From positions 186,001 to 250,000 of the forward strand of contig NZ_SNQG01000005.1 of NCBI RefSeq assembly GCF_004378255.1: a stretch of DNA of 64,000 nucleotides. Direction: 5' to 3'. The notes under the pieces were generated by a model. It was not told where the DNA came from. It made no database searches and worked only from the letters and a program-made list of their open reading frames with translations. Source of the DNA: Mucilaginibacter phyllosphaerae (lineage in GTDB: Bacteria > Bacteroidota > Bacteroidia > Sphingobacteriales > Sphingobacteriaceae). A program made the translations under genes and the position numbers. How positions within the stretch are numbered: position 1 is the stretch's first letter; each line of letters begins with the position of its first letter. Positions 8,572 through 16,808 of this stretch are shown here, piece after piece.

Positions 8572-9708
8572 TTACTGGCCGGCAGGCAACTCAACCTTCT
8601 CGCTCCCGAAACCCCAGTTAAGGCCAAAGGCCGAGATAATTTTATTTGGCCCGGCAAAATCTTTACCAAAGATACCGCTGACGTAAATATTCTCTGCTAC
8701 CTTAAAATTAACCACCCCCACAGTGCGGTTAGCTGTATTAGCAACACCTTTGCTGTAACGGTAAAGCGACTCGACACCGATAGTTAGCTGATTGAAACTA
8801 AAACCTGCAGATCCGCCTACATCCAGGTTGTTTGCCCGCCCTATTACACCTGCATCATCTTTTTGAAAGTTATCTACCAAATAACGCACCGAACCCCCGA
8901 TATTAAAATAATTTACGTTGCCTTTATCTAAAGGCTGGTAATAGGATAACGTAGTCCAGGCGCCATTCCTGCCGGTGCTAATGGTTTGGTTATTGATACC
9001 GTAGGCAGAATATGCGCCGGCTATATCCCAGGTAAAAGTGGGTTTTTGCAACAGCAGCTTATTGATAGCCGCAAAACTGGCCGCCGTCATCGAATTATTG
9101 TAATCCTTAATGATCTGTGCCTGTTTATCCGGGTTACCAGATGCGCGCACATAAGCGGCCTGTACATCGGCATTGGCTGTAAAGTCAAGCTCGCCTTTGG
9201 CTGCCGTTACCCAATCGGCAATAGTTTTGGTGATATTTGCCGCCCATTGTTTACCATGTACCTTTATCAGGGTGGTGCGCAGGCCTATGGCAAATACTTT
9301 TTGGTTACCGCTGGATGTATCCGGTATCAGGTCCTTATTAATAAAGGCGATAGATATGCGGCTAAACTTAAGGCCGGCAAAGGGGTCTTCCTTTCCGGTT
9401 TGCTTATTTATGCCCAGTACGCCGTAAACATTCCTTCCGTCGGGCTTTATCCACCAGTATGGTGCAAACTCTGCCGAATAATTATTCGGGAACGCAAGGC
9501 CTGATTGCTGAACGGTAGATTGGGCGATACCAAGCACTAATGATTTGGGCGTGGCAGGATCCTGGATCAGGGTAGGTGTAATATCGGTAATGACAAATGC
9601 CGGCGAAGCCGGAACGGCCAGGTCGCTTAGTTTGGTATTAGCCGGGCTTTGGGCAAAAGCAGCCATGCCGCTGATGCCGATTACAATCGTGATGATGATC
9701 TTTTTCAT
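8572..9708 (-). CDS. Secreted or outer-membrane protein of unknown function
   Basis: 378 residues with a clear signal peptide (MKKIIITIVIGISGMAAFAQ). The mature part alternates hydrophobic and polar residues and is rich in aromatic/Gly strand patterns. The C-terminal half, for example in the NVNYFNIGGSVRYLVDNF region, looks like an outer-membrane beta-barrel. The N-terminal part has a Pro-rich PASPAFVITDITPTLI motif. I do not recognise a named family. Its ATG overlaps the end of the 130-residue gene by 4 nt, which places it last in the accessory operon. No terminator is evident after the stop. Confidence 0.75.
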   Translation of the reverse strand: MKKIIITIVIGISGMAAFAQSPANTKLSDLAVPASPAFVITDITPTLIQDPATPKSLVLGIAQSTVQQSGLAFPNNYSAEFAPYWWIKPDGRNVYGVLGINKQTGKEDPFAGLKFSRISIAFINKDLIPDTSSGNQKVFAIGLRTTLIKVHGKQWAANITKTIADWVTAAKGELDFTANADVQAAYVRASGNPDKQAQIIKDYNNSMTAASFAAINKLLLQKPTFTWDIAGAYSAYGINNQTISTGRNGAWTTLSYYQPLDKGNVNYFNIGGSVRYLVDNFQKDDAGVIGRANNLDVGGSAGFSFNQLTIGVESLYRYSKGVANTANRTVGVVNFKVAENIYVSGIFGKDFAGPNKIISAFGLNWGFGSEKVELPAGQ

Positions 9709-10097
9709 TGCATATCGATGCTAAAGGATAAAAATACATTCGGGTCCAGGTAGGTTTTGTCGGGGTTTGTGTAGGTTTTGATGCCGCCATCCCCACCGTC
9801 TATCGTGCATTCGGCAGTACAGTTGTTTGCCTCTGTTTGCCGGGCGTCGGCATCTGCACCAATCAAAGAAATTTTAGTAAACGTGGCCAGTCGCATGCCT
9901 TTCAGCGTACTGAAGTTACCTACCGGTGCCGTAGCAATATCGCCTGTTGCATCTACAGAGTGTGCTACTGCTTTGCCCGCGCCTGTGCCGGCTACGTCCA
10001 GGTAAAACACACGGCTTGCGGCAAGGCCAATAGTGTTTACATTAAGCTCAAGGGTGATCTGCGCAGTGCTTGCGCCGATTGTGTAATTTTGTGCCAT
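9705..10097 (-). CDS. Hypothetical protein of the STAND/DUF4062 island
   Basis: 130 residues, no signal peptide and no membrane helix. It is rich in Thr, Ala, Gly and Asp with alternating beta-strand patterns, including a NCTAECTIDGGDGG segment with two Cys. I do not recognise the family. The minus-strand leader has AACCTAAA (10107-10114) 9 nt before the ATG, a motif shared with four other genes of this island. Its stop overlaps the start of the secreted 378-residue protein, indicating co-translation. Confidence 0.72.
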   Translation of the reverse strand: MAQNYTIGASTAQITLELNVNTIGLAASRVFYLDVAGTGAGKAVAHSVDATGDIATAPVGNFSTLKGMRLATFTKISLIGADADARQTEANNCTAECTIDGGDGGIKTYTNPDKTYLDPNVFLSFSIDMQ

Positions 10098-10247
10098 TGT
10101 AATAAGTTTAGGTTTAAGCTAATTTAATGCTTTTTATTGGTAGATACTATAAAAAAATAATATCCCTAATCAGCCTGCCTCATCTGTATATTATCCACTT
10201 TTATAAATAACGGGGAGTGCATCTGGGGCAGGGTTAATTGCTAAAGG

Positions 10248-10835
10248 TTATGCCTGGGTGGCGCCGCTTTCGGGTACAAAAGGCTTAATACGGCTAAACC
10301 AGGAATTCCTGAATTGAGCTTGCGACGGATTATTTTGAATGATACTATTATAAAAAGCTGCCCTTAACACATTTATCTGGTTGTAAAGCTGCTGATGCCC
10401 AATGCTGTTTGCAGCGGCAAGTGTGGCAGGCCCAACTTGCCCGTCAACAGCGATGGGGTTATTGCCACGGAATTGGTTAATTGCCTGCTGCAACATTTTT
10501 GCCCCGCGTGCAGTACCCGAATTTACACTGATATCAAACAACTGGTTAGCAATTTGCGCACACACGATCTGATCAAGCCTCAACGGGTTCCAAAAATTTT
10601 GTTTGTAAAAAACAAGCACCAAACTTTCAAGCTGCGTGTTAGCGGCCAGTGCAGCGTTCAACGATGCCGGGTTTGTCTGTTTTATCTGGTCAACAATTTT
10701 CCATCCGGGCCAGCTGCCCCAAAAATTCCGTGCAATTCCGCGCCAGGTTTCTCCGCCACGGTCGTTAGGGTTATTGGCATAGCCGCCTTCATTTTTCATG
10801 GTTATTGCATAAGTTGCTTCAAATTGTGCTGTCAT
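10248..10835 (-). CDS. GH108-family N-acetylmuramidase (phage-type lysozyme) with C-terminal peptidoglycan-binding domain
   Basis: 195 residues. The N-terminal GH108 signature is clear: KNEGGYANNPNDRGGETWRG, with probable catalytic Glu16. The C-terminal part (DGQVGPATLAAAN) matches the peptidoglycan-binding domain that usually follows it. The enzyme cleaves the MurNAc-GlcNAc bond of peptidoglycan. No signal peptide is visible, as in phage endolysins, so export would need another route or lysis. TACCTAAA lies 2 nt before the ATG. No holin, spanin or phage structural gene is nearby, so it belongs to the STAND island rather than to a prophage. Confidence 0.9.
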   Translation of the reverse strand: MTAQFEATYAITMKNEGGYANNPNDRGGETWRGIARNFWGSWPGWKIVDQIKQTNPASLNAALAANTQLESLVLVFYKQNFWNPLRLDQIVCAQIANQLFDISVNSGTARGAKMLQQAINQFRGNNPIAVDGQVGPATLAAANSIGHQQLYNQINVLRAAFYNSIIQNNPSQAQFRNSWFSRIKPFVPESGATQA

Positions 10836-10837
10836 GG

Positions 10838-10845
10838 TTTAGGTA
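10838..10845 (-). promoter_or_regulatory. Shared ACCTAAA motif before muramidase start
   Basis: Minus strand TACCTAAA, 2 nt from the ATG at 10835. The same motif precedes five genes of this island: 10107-10114, 13198-13205 and 14890-14897 on the minus strand, and 14994-15001 on the plus strand. It is not a Shine-Dalgarno sequence. Confidence 0.5.
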
Positions 10846-10901
10846 TTTAGTTTAATAAATGTTTATTATTTAAATTTTTATGCTTTTATGGTATAGCTGT
10901 T

Positions 10902-13184
10902 TTAATATACCTGCTTGCCTCTCCAGATTATTCTGCAGTTAGGGGATGCCGCCAGTAGCTTTTTAATGCCTGTGCTTGTGCTTTTCACCCCTGTACCGGC
11001 TAAATCCAGCCAGTTTAGCGATTTTATATTACTAAGCTGCAAAGGCAACTCTTTTAACCCGGTGTTCCAATACAACTGTAACTCCTGTAATTTTTGAAGC
11101 TGATCGATATCTTTTGGTAAGGCTGCAAGATTATTGCGCGACAGGTTCAGTTCTGTCAGGTTACTTAATTTTAAAACAGACGGGGGGATCTTTGTCAGAT
11201 AATTTTGCGACAAGTCCAGCTGCCTTAAGTTAGTTAATTTTTCTATCCCGGCAGGCAGTTCATCAATATTACAATCTGATAAGATCAGCACTTTTAAATG
11301 CGTGTAATTATAGATCTGGCTTGGGAATTTCTTATGGTCGGTACCACTTAAAACAAGAGCCGTGGTATTGTTGTTTAACGAATCTACCCGGGTGCTTAAC
11401 AAGTATTCGTTACCTGCAATATCTATCAGGTATAATTTACCGTCGCGCTTTCCTTTCGCAAAGCCCGTATCGTCAAATGTTTCGGCATCGGTATATTTAT
11501 AATCGATAATAACATTCAGGTTCTTATCAATAAACCCATACCATAGCTTGCCGTCGATCTCCTTTTTTGCCAGGCCTATTTTATCCCTGTAAAATAATAC
11601 AGACGCGATCAGTTTCTTAGTGGTTGCCTGTAAGGCCTGCAAATTTCTGTACGATGTAATGGTGTGATAGGTAAACCCAATCGTTAACAGCAGGAAACCG
11701 CCCGTAACGGCTATAATTATTTTTTGCCACCTGGCGTTCTTTTCTAACAAACGCTGCGTTTTTTTCAACTGCCGGTTATCTTTCATCAGCCGCAACTCTT
11801 CAGATTTGCGCCGCCGTATGGCAGCATTTTTACTTTTATCAAACAGTTGTTGTTCTTCTGCGGTAAGCTTCAGCTTATCTAAAAACGGCTCCACAAAGGC
11901 CAGGTCGCTTTCAGACAGGATATCTTCATTGCTATTATTACGGTTTGTTCTGAATTTAAGGATGCTTTTTGCTTCCAGCAAAGCAATCTCCTGCTTGCTC
12001 CGTTTTTCGGCTATGCGGTTGGCTAAAGAGTCGTGCGCCAGTTCGTACCTGTCGGCATGTTCATCATAGCGAATGATACGGCTGTTAACAAATTCTTCCA
12101 CCACGGTATCTATCAGTATGTTATCCACACCCGGCAATCTGCCGTACAGCATATCTTTGCTGATGGGGTCTTTGGTGCCTTCCAGGGTGGCAAACGGCGA
12201 TAACATGTTCCAAATTATTGCAGGCTTCAGGTCACCATTGCCTGCAACCATTTTTGTGCTGATACTGGTAACCTGCTCTTCCAAAAAATCCTGAAGCACA
12301 TCGCCTATTTTGCCTTGTTTACTCAGCTGCGCTAAATCAAACACGGCCTCAGTTTCTTTGGCCGCATCCTTGGTAACAGCCAGGTAAAACCGGTCTAAAA
12401 AAACCTGCAGGTAAGGCAGCTGGATGGTTTTGGCCCGCTCGGTGATCTTCAGTTTCTCAAATATCAGCTTTTCTACCTGCTGTTCTTCGCCGGGCGCTAT
12501 GGTTACCAATGAATTATCTTTACAGGTAGCACGGCTTATCACCTGTTTTATCTTGGTATCGTTCATGGGCTCTACCCGTAACTTTTTATGGGTAAGCTGG
12601 GGTACTTCCCTTTCAAATTCATCCAGATAGCCCAAAAATTCCTCCCGGATAGAAAAGATCATTTTTACCGGCTGCTCAACCTGCAGGATCTGTTGCACAC
12701 AGCTGATAAATTCCGACTGCTCATCGGCCGAACCAAAAATGTACAGTTCTTCAAACTGATCAAAAATAAGGTAAACCGGTTTAAACGAATTGAGATAGAT
12801 GTTTTTAAGGGCGCCGGTCATCACCGTAGCCGGGCCAGAATTTTCTATAACGGTGTTTTTCTCTTTAAACTTACTTAGCCAGCCCGGTTCTGCAGTGCCG
12901 GCACTACCCTGGCCGCCGGCCTCTGTAAGTACCTTTTGCAGGCTATGATTGATGTTGGCACCGCGCCTTATGGTTAAGGCCATCCAATCGTGCGAAGCGA
13001 ACCTGCTGGCAAGCCCGCACTGGATCAAACTTGTTTTACCCGTGCCCGATGCCCCGTAAACCAGTAATATGGGCGATTGAAAAACCATTTCATAAAGCTG
13101 TGCAATCTCCTCATCCCGGCCAGAAAAAAACCTCGCATCGTTTTTATTATATGAATCTAAAAATTTAAACGGGTATCGTTTCAT
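10902..13184 (-). CDS. STAND-type NTPase with membrane helix, WG-like segment and leucine-rich repeats
   Basis: 760 residues. Walker A GASGTGKTS is at 44-52 and Walker B LIFDQFEEL at 139-147. A sensor segment FSIREEFLGYLDEF lies at 177-190 and a YELAHDSLANRI motif near 380-391, the nSTAND1 pattern. A charged linker (400-487) and one membrane helix (about 488-507) follow. Next come a WG-repeat-like stretch (about 537-595, GKLWYGFIDKNLNVIIDYKY) and four to five leucine-rich repeats (about 607-745). STAND proteins act as ligand-triggered switches; the LRRs are the likely sensor. It lies 24 nt downstream of the DUF4062 gene. A defence or stress role is inferred from domain content. Confidence 0.9.
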   Translation of the reverse strand: MKRYPFKFLDSYNKNDARFFSGRDEEIAQLYEMVFQSPILLVYGASGTGKTSLIQCGLASRFASHDWMALTIRRGANINHSLQKVLTEAGGQGSAGTAEPGWLSKFKEKNTVIENSGPATVMTGALKNIYLNSFKPVYLIFDQFEELYIFGSADEQSEFISCVQQILQVEQPVKMIFSIREEFLGYLDEFEREVPQLTHKKLRVEPMNDTKIKQVISRATCKDNSLVTIAPGEEQQVEKLIFEKLKITERAKTIQLPYLQVFLDRFYLAVTKDAAKETEAVFDLAQLSKQGKIGDVLQDFLEEQVTSISTKMVAGNGDLKPAIIWNMLSPFATLEGTKDPISKDMLYGRLPGVDNILIDTVVEEFVNSRIIRYDEHADRYELAHDSLANRIAEKRSKQEIALLEAKSILKFRTNRNNSNEDILSESDLAFVEPFLDKLKLTAEEQQLFDKSKNAAIRRRKSEELRLMKDNRQLKKTQRLLEKNARWQKIIIAVTGGFLLLTIGFTYHTITSYRNLQALQATTKKLIASVLFYRDKIGLAKKEIDGKLWYGFIDKNLNVIIDYKYTDAETFDDTGFAKGKRDGKLYLIDIAGNEYLLSTRVDSLNNNTTALVLSGTDHKKFPSQIYNYTHLKVLILSDCNIDELPAGIEKLTNLRQLDLSQNYLTKIPPSVLKLSNLTELNLSRNNLAALPKDIDQLQKLQELQLYWNTGLKELPLQLSNIKSLNWLDLAGTGVKSTSTGIKKLLAASPNCRIIWRGKQVY

Positions 13185-13197
13185 ATTAGTAATAAGG

Positions 13198-13205
13198 CTT
13201 AGGTT
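13198..13205 (-). promoter_or_regulatory. Shared ACCTAA motif before STAND gene
   Basis: Minus strand AACCTAAG, 13 nt before the ATG at 13184, in the 24-nt gap after the DUF4062 gene. One base differs from the AACCTAAA found before the neighbouring genes. Confidence 0.4.
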
Positions 13206-13208
13206 AAA

Positions 13209-14885
13209 TTATAATGGCTGCTGTTCGGTACCGGTAATGGCCCGCTGGGCATCCTCAAATAAGGTGAGCACATCTAACGAGCGGCTGGCATTAAACTTTG
13301 CCCCACCCACATCCGCTGCGCCACCCGCCGGCGACTGTGTGATAGCAATTACATTTTCCCTGTCTTCCCAAAAACTATATTTTAAGCTTCCGTCTGCACT
13401 GGTGGATGAATAGAAATAGATCTTTGCTCCTTTTTCAGCCGCAAGCGCATTCGCATCGATAATAAAGGGAAACAGGTTTAATTTTGGCTGATACGCGATC
13501 TTGGTGTTTTTCAGCAAAACAGCATACGTGTTTAAGGGTGCATCCTGTTGCTTGCTCAGGTCTATCGTGGTATTTTCATCGCAGCCCAGCGCCGTATAAT
13601 TGTGTACATAATATTGTTTGATATTGCGCAAACCAAAATACTCCACATTTTTGATAGATTCCATGGTGTAGTTGGTTAAAAAGCTCAGATGCTCCAGCAT
13701 CACAGTAAGGCTGTTTTCGGCTTCCTTACAATCCTCTTCGCTGTAAGCAGACCGCGACATGGCATTCAGGCTATCGCAGGCCGTTATAAAGGCGCTGCCG
13801 GGCTGCATATTTACCATAAAGTTTTTTAGTTCTATCATGGGGTAATCCAGCTGTTTTTCATCAAACATGGCCAGCAGGGTTAGCAGCAGTTTTTTATATC
13901 CCGCCAGCGGCATCTCTACCGGGGTGTTAAAAAACCTTCGTACCAGGTCTACCTGTGCGGCCTCGTATAAATAGCCCTTGCTTTTTTCATCCCATAACTT
14001 AGATAGCATGGCAAAGCACAAAAGCTGTATTGCCCTAAGCGCTGTTAAGTGGCAAATAATAATATAGTTTTTTTGATTCTCGTTGGCAGTATGGCTATTT
14101 TCAACAGCATTATCCTGGGCGCCGATAGCCATCAGCTTACGCAATTGTACACCTAAAACACCGTAAGCGCTGGCAATTATCGCCTTAGCTTCCTTACGGT
14201 AGGCTACATCATGCTGCCAAAGTATTTCATTCATTTCGGCTATCTCAAACAACTCTTTAGCCCGGTCGTTCTTATCCCTTATCGCCTCAAAAAGCCTGAA
14301 ACTCAGCACTTCGTTATAAGCCCTTTTCGATGCCGTATCTACAATTTCTGATTTGGGCCCTTCTTCTTCGGCATGCTTTTCTGGCGCAGGTGCAAATAAA
14401 CTTGGGTATTTATGGTCTAACTCTACCTTAAACTGGTACTTTAAATGATCGATATTGTTGTAGGCTGTGCGATAGTGCATCAGATCCTTCAACTTTTTTT
14501 TAAAGGCGAATAACGACCGGATATCTTCTTCCCGTATAGATTCGGGATACAAGGCTTCATTCTTAAAATAAGTCCAGATCTGGGGCGACTGTTTATTTTT
14601 AAAGGCGGCCATTGCGGCATCAAATTCCTGATTGGTAAAAGTACCAACCTTTGAAAACACCAGGAATACCGCCATATCGCAGGCGCATAAAGCTTTATTG
14701 TACTCGGCCTGCAGGCCGGTGTTTGATATCGCGTTAGGAAAATTCTCGTAACCTACTACCTCCAAAAAAATATCCATTGCTTTAAGCCGCACATTTTCTT
14801 CTGAAACAAACAGTTTAAATTGTTCCCTGTCAGCTTTGAGTTCTGAAGACGAAGCAAGAAAGATTCGTATCGTTTGGCCGGCCAT
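13209..14885 (-). CDS. DUF4062 / TIR-like N-terminal domain protein with large alpha-helical C-terminal region
   Basis: 558 residues. Residues 5-110 have the DUF4062 pattern: TIRIFLASSSELKADREQF, then MDIFLEVVGYEN, a CDMAVFLVFSKVGTFT strand and NQEFDAAMAAF with Glu87. That Glu sits where TIR-like NAD-binding proteins carry their acidic residue. The rest (about 165-558) is mostly helical, Leu/Ala-rich and has no family I recognise. DUF4062 domains commonly sit upstream of STAND ATPases. It is first in the minus-strand operon, with AACCTAAA at 14890-14897, 4 nt before the ATG. Nucleotide-signalling or NADase activity is inference. Confidence 0.82.
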   Translation of the reverse strand: MAGQTIRIFLASSSELKADREQFKLFVSEENVRLKAMDIFLEVVGYENFPNAISNTGLQAEYNKALCACDMAVFLVFSKVGTFTNQEFDAAMAAFKNKQSPQIWTYFKNEALYPESIREEDIRSLFAFKKKLKDLMHYRTAYNNIDHLKYQFKVELDHKYPSLFAPAPEKHAEEEGPKSEIVDTASKRAYNEVLSFRLFEAIRDKNDRAKELFEIAEMNEILWQHDVAYRKEAKAIIASAYGVLGVQLRKLMAIGAQDNAVENSHTANENQKNYIIICHLTALRAIQLLCFAMLSKLWDEKSKGYLYEAAQVDLVRRFFNTPVEMPLAGYKKLLLTLLAMFDEKQLDYPMIELKNFMVNMQPGSAFITACDSLNAMSRSAYSEEDCKEAENSLTVMLEHLSFLTNYTMESIKNVEYFGLRNIKQYYVHNYTALGCDENTTIDLSKQQDAPLNTYAVLLKNTKIAYQPKLNLFPFIIDANALAAEKGAKIYFYSSTSADGSLKYSFWEDRENVIAITQSPAGGAADVGGAKFNASRSLDVLTLFEDAQRAITGTEQQPL

Positions 14886-14889
14886 AAGT

Positions 14890-14897
14890 TTTAGGTT
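14890..14897 (-). promoter_or_regulatory. Shared AACCTAAA motif before DUF4062 gene
   Basis: Minus strand AACCTAAA, 4 nt from the ATG at 14885. A second ACCTAA copy lies immediately upstream (14897-14902). Confidence 0.5.
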
Positions 14898-14993
14898 AGG
14901 TATTCCTACCGGACATTTGCCGGGATTTTGATTTTGTATAAACTTATATAATTATTACTTAAAAATATATATTTATTTCCTATTTTTATTGCA

Positions 14994-15001
14994 AACCTAA
15001 A
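14994..15001 (+). promoter_or_regulatory. Shared AACCTAAA motif before SLATT gene
   Basis: Plus strand AACCTAAA, 2 nt before the ATG at 15004. It mirrors the motif before the divergent DUF4062 gene, so both sides of the 118-bp intergenic region carry it. Confidence 0.5.
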
Positions 15002-15003
15002 TC

Positions 15004-15531
15004 ATGGACAAAAAACTTTTTGATCAGTATGTGCAGGAGCGCTACCTGGTACAGATGGATTACTACAGTAACTGGGCTGCAAAAAACCAGCACAAATACA
15101 ATAAATTTCAATGGATCCTGATCATACTGTCTGCCTTAACGCCCGTTTTTGCCGCACTGGGCAGTTTTAAAACGGATATTCTGGGTATTGATATTAAAAG
15201 CACCCTGAATTTGATGGTCATTATCGTATCTGTTATTGTAGCCATTCTTACAACCGGGCTAAAAACTTTTAATTACCAGGAACTTTGGGCCGGCTACCGG
15301 TCTACCCAGGAGTTGCTTAAGCCCGAGATCTATTACTATAATTTTAATGTAGGGCCTTACGGGGCTGCAGGTGTTGACAAGGAATCGCTTTTTGTAACCC
15401 GGATAGAAGGTATCTTAAACGGCGAACATGTGAACTGGCCGCCTGCCAAAAAACAAACAGATAAAAACGATAAGTTTAAAACCAGCGATGGCGAACAAAT
15501 GAATCAGCCGGCAGGGATAGCGGCCACATAG
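15004..15531 (+). CDS. SLATT / DUF4231 two-helix membrane protein
   Basis: 175 residues. An N-terminal amphipathic part (YVQERYLVQMDYYSNWAA) is followed by two membrane helices at about residues 36-55 and 66-84. A conserved YQELWAGYRSTQELLKPE segment comes next, then a charged, disordered tail. This is the SLATT architecture, a family proposed as pore-forming effectors in nucleotide-signalling conflict systems. It is transcribed away from the DUF4062-STAND operon but shares its AACCTAAA leader motif. An effector role in this island is inferred. Confidence 0.82.
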   Translation: MDKKLFDQYVQERYLVQMDYYSNWAAKNQHKYNKFQWILIILSALTPVFAALGSFKTDILGIDIKSTLNLMVIIVSVIVAILTTGLKTFNYQELWAGYRSTQELLKPEIYYYNFNVGPYGAAGVDKESLFVTRIEGILNGEHVNWPPAKKQTDKNDKFKTSDGEQMNQPAGIAAT

Positions 15532-15554
15532 GCCATAAAACAAGGCATATCAGA

Positions 15555-16571
15555 TCAATCAACCGTAACCATAGCCTTTATTACGCCCGTTTCGGGTTTC
15601 GTCCAGCTTGCAAAATCATCCTTTACCCCACTAAATTTTACCCGGTGTGTAATATAGTTTAGCGGGTCTATCCATCCTTGTTCAAGCGCGTTGATTACAT
15701 GGTCAAAATCTGCCCGTACCGCGTTCCTGCTGCTCATCAGCGTAGCTTCGCGTTTATGAAACTCGGGATGATTAAATTCAATATTGCCCTTCTGCAGCCC
15801 TATAAGCACATACCTTGCCCCGTGCGACATGTATTTAAAGCCATTATTTATTGCTGCGAGGCTCCCGGTAGCGTCTATCACTACCGTAGGCATATCTCCG
15901 TTCGTGATCCGCTGTAGCTGCTCAACCACATCTGCCGATGCGGCATTGATGGTTTCATCAACCTTTAAATACGCTTTACAAAACTGCAGCTTGGCATCAC
16001 TCAGGTCCATAGCAATTACTTTGGCGCCTGCAATACGTGCAAACTCCATGGCGCCTAAACCAATGGGGCCTGCACCAATCACCAGTACCCATTCATCTTT
16101 TTGCACCCCTGCCCTGTTCACACCATGTGCGCCAATGGCCAAAGGCTCAACCAGCGCCAGCTGGTCAAAACTTAATTTTTTACCATGTACAAGGGAATAG
16201 GATGGCACAGACAGATATTGCGCCATGCCGCCATCAATATGCACGCCGCATACCTTTATATTAACACAGTGGTTTGGCTTACCGCTGCGGCAAGGCAGGC
16301 AGCTGCCGCAATTAAAATACGGTATCAGGGTTACCGCTTCGCCTACGCTAAAGCCGGGCGCATCACCGGTATCAACCAGTTCCCCGGCCAGTTCATGCCC
16401 AAGCACACGCGGGTAATTAAAAAAGGGCTGGTTGCCGCCAAAGGCGTGCAGGTCAGTCCCGCAAATTCCAATCCGCCTAATCCTGATGATGGCGTGATCT
16501 TTTTTTGCAACAGGAATTTCCTGTTCCGAGTAAACTAATGATCCGGGTTCTGCACAGGTGAGTACTTTCAT
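15555..16571 (-). CDS. Zinc-dependent medium-chain alcohol/polyol dehydrogenase
   Basis: 338 residues from ATG at 16571; an upstream ATG at 16622 would add 17 poorly conserved residues. Catalytic zinc ligands are visible in GICGTDLHAF and VLGHELAGEL. The four-Cys structural zinc lobe is present (CGSCLPCRSGKPNHC), as is the Rossmann motif VIGAGPIGLG. Similar proteins oxidise polyols, threonine or sugar acids with NAD(P)+; the substrate cannot be assigned. It ends 23 nt from the convergent SLATT gene and no hairpin separates them. Confidence 0.9.
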   Translation of the reverse strand: MKVLTCAEPGSLVYSEQEIPVAKKDHAIIRIRRIGICGTDLHAFGGNQPFFNYPRVLGHELAGELVDTGDAPGFSVGEAVTLIPYFNCGSCLPCRSGKPNHCVNIKVCGVHIDGGMAQYLSVPSYSLVHGKKLSFDQLALVEPLAIGAHGVNRAGVQKDEWVLVIGAGPIGLGAMEFARIAGAKVIAMDLSDAKLQFCKAYLKVDETINAASADVVEQLQRITNGDMPTVVIDATGSLAAINNGFKYMSHGARYVLIGLQKGNIEFNHPEFHKREATLMSSRNAVRADFDHVINALEQGWIDPLNYITHRVKFSGVKDDFASWTKPETGVIKAMVTVD

Positions 16572-16808
16572 AATATTTGCAGGTGTAAAGATATTATCAA
16601 TTCTTAGATATTGGTTTTTCAAATTAACCTTATTCAGCGCAAGATATTTTCTGATTTATTGCCCATTTATTAAGAGATTTTGGCAGCGGCGCACTTAAAT
16701 ATTAACGCGCCTGTGTAACAATCATTATACCTTTACCGGCATTATTAAATTGTTAAATTGCTTTACCTTGGTATCGTAAATTTTAATACCGAAAACTATT
16801 TTATAGCT

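Noticed and set aside
10248..10835. Prophage remnant around the muramidase
   Set aside because: No capsid, tail, integrase, terminase or att-like repeats were seen nearby; the neighbours are STAND/DUF4062 genes.
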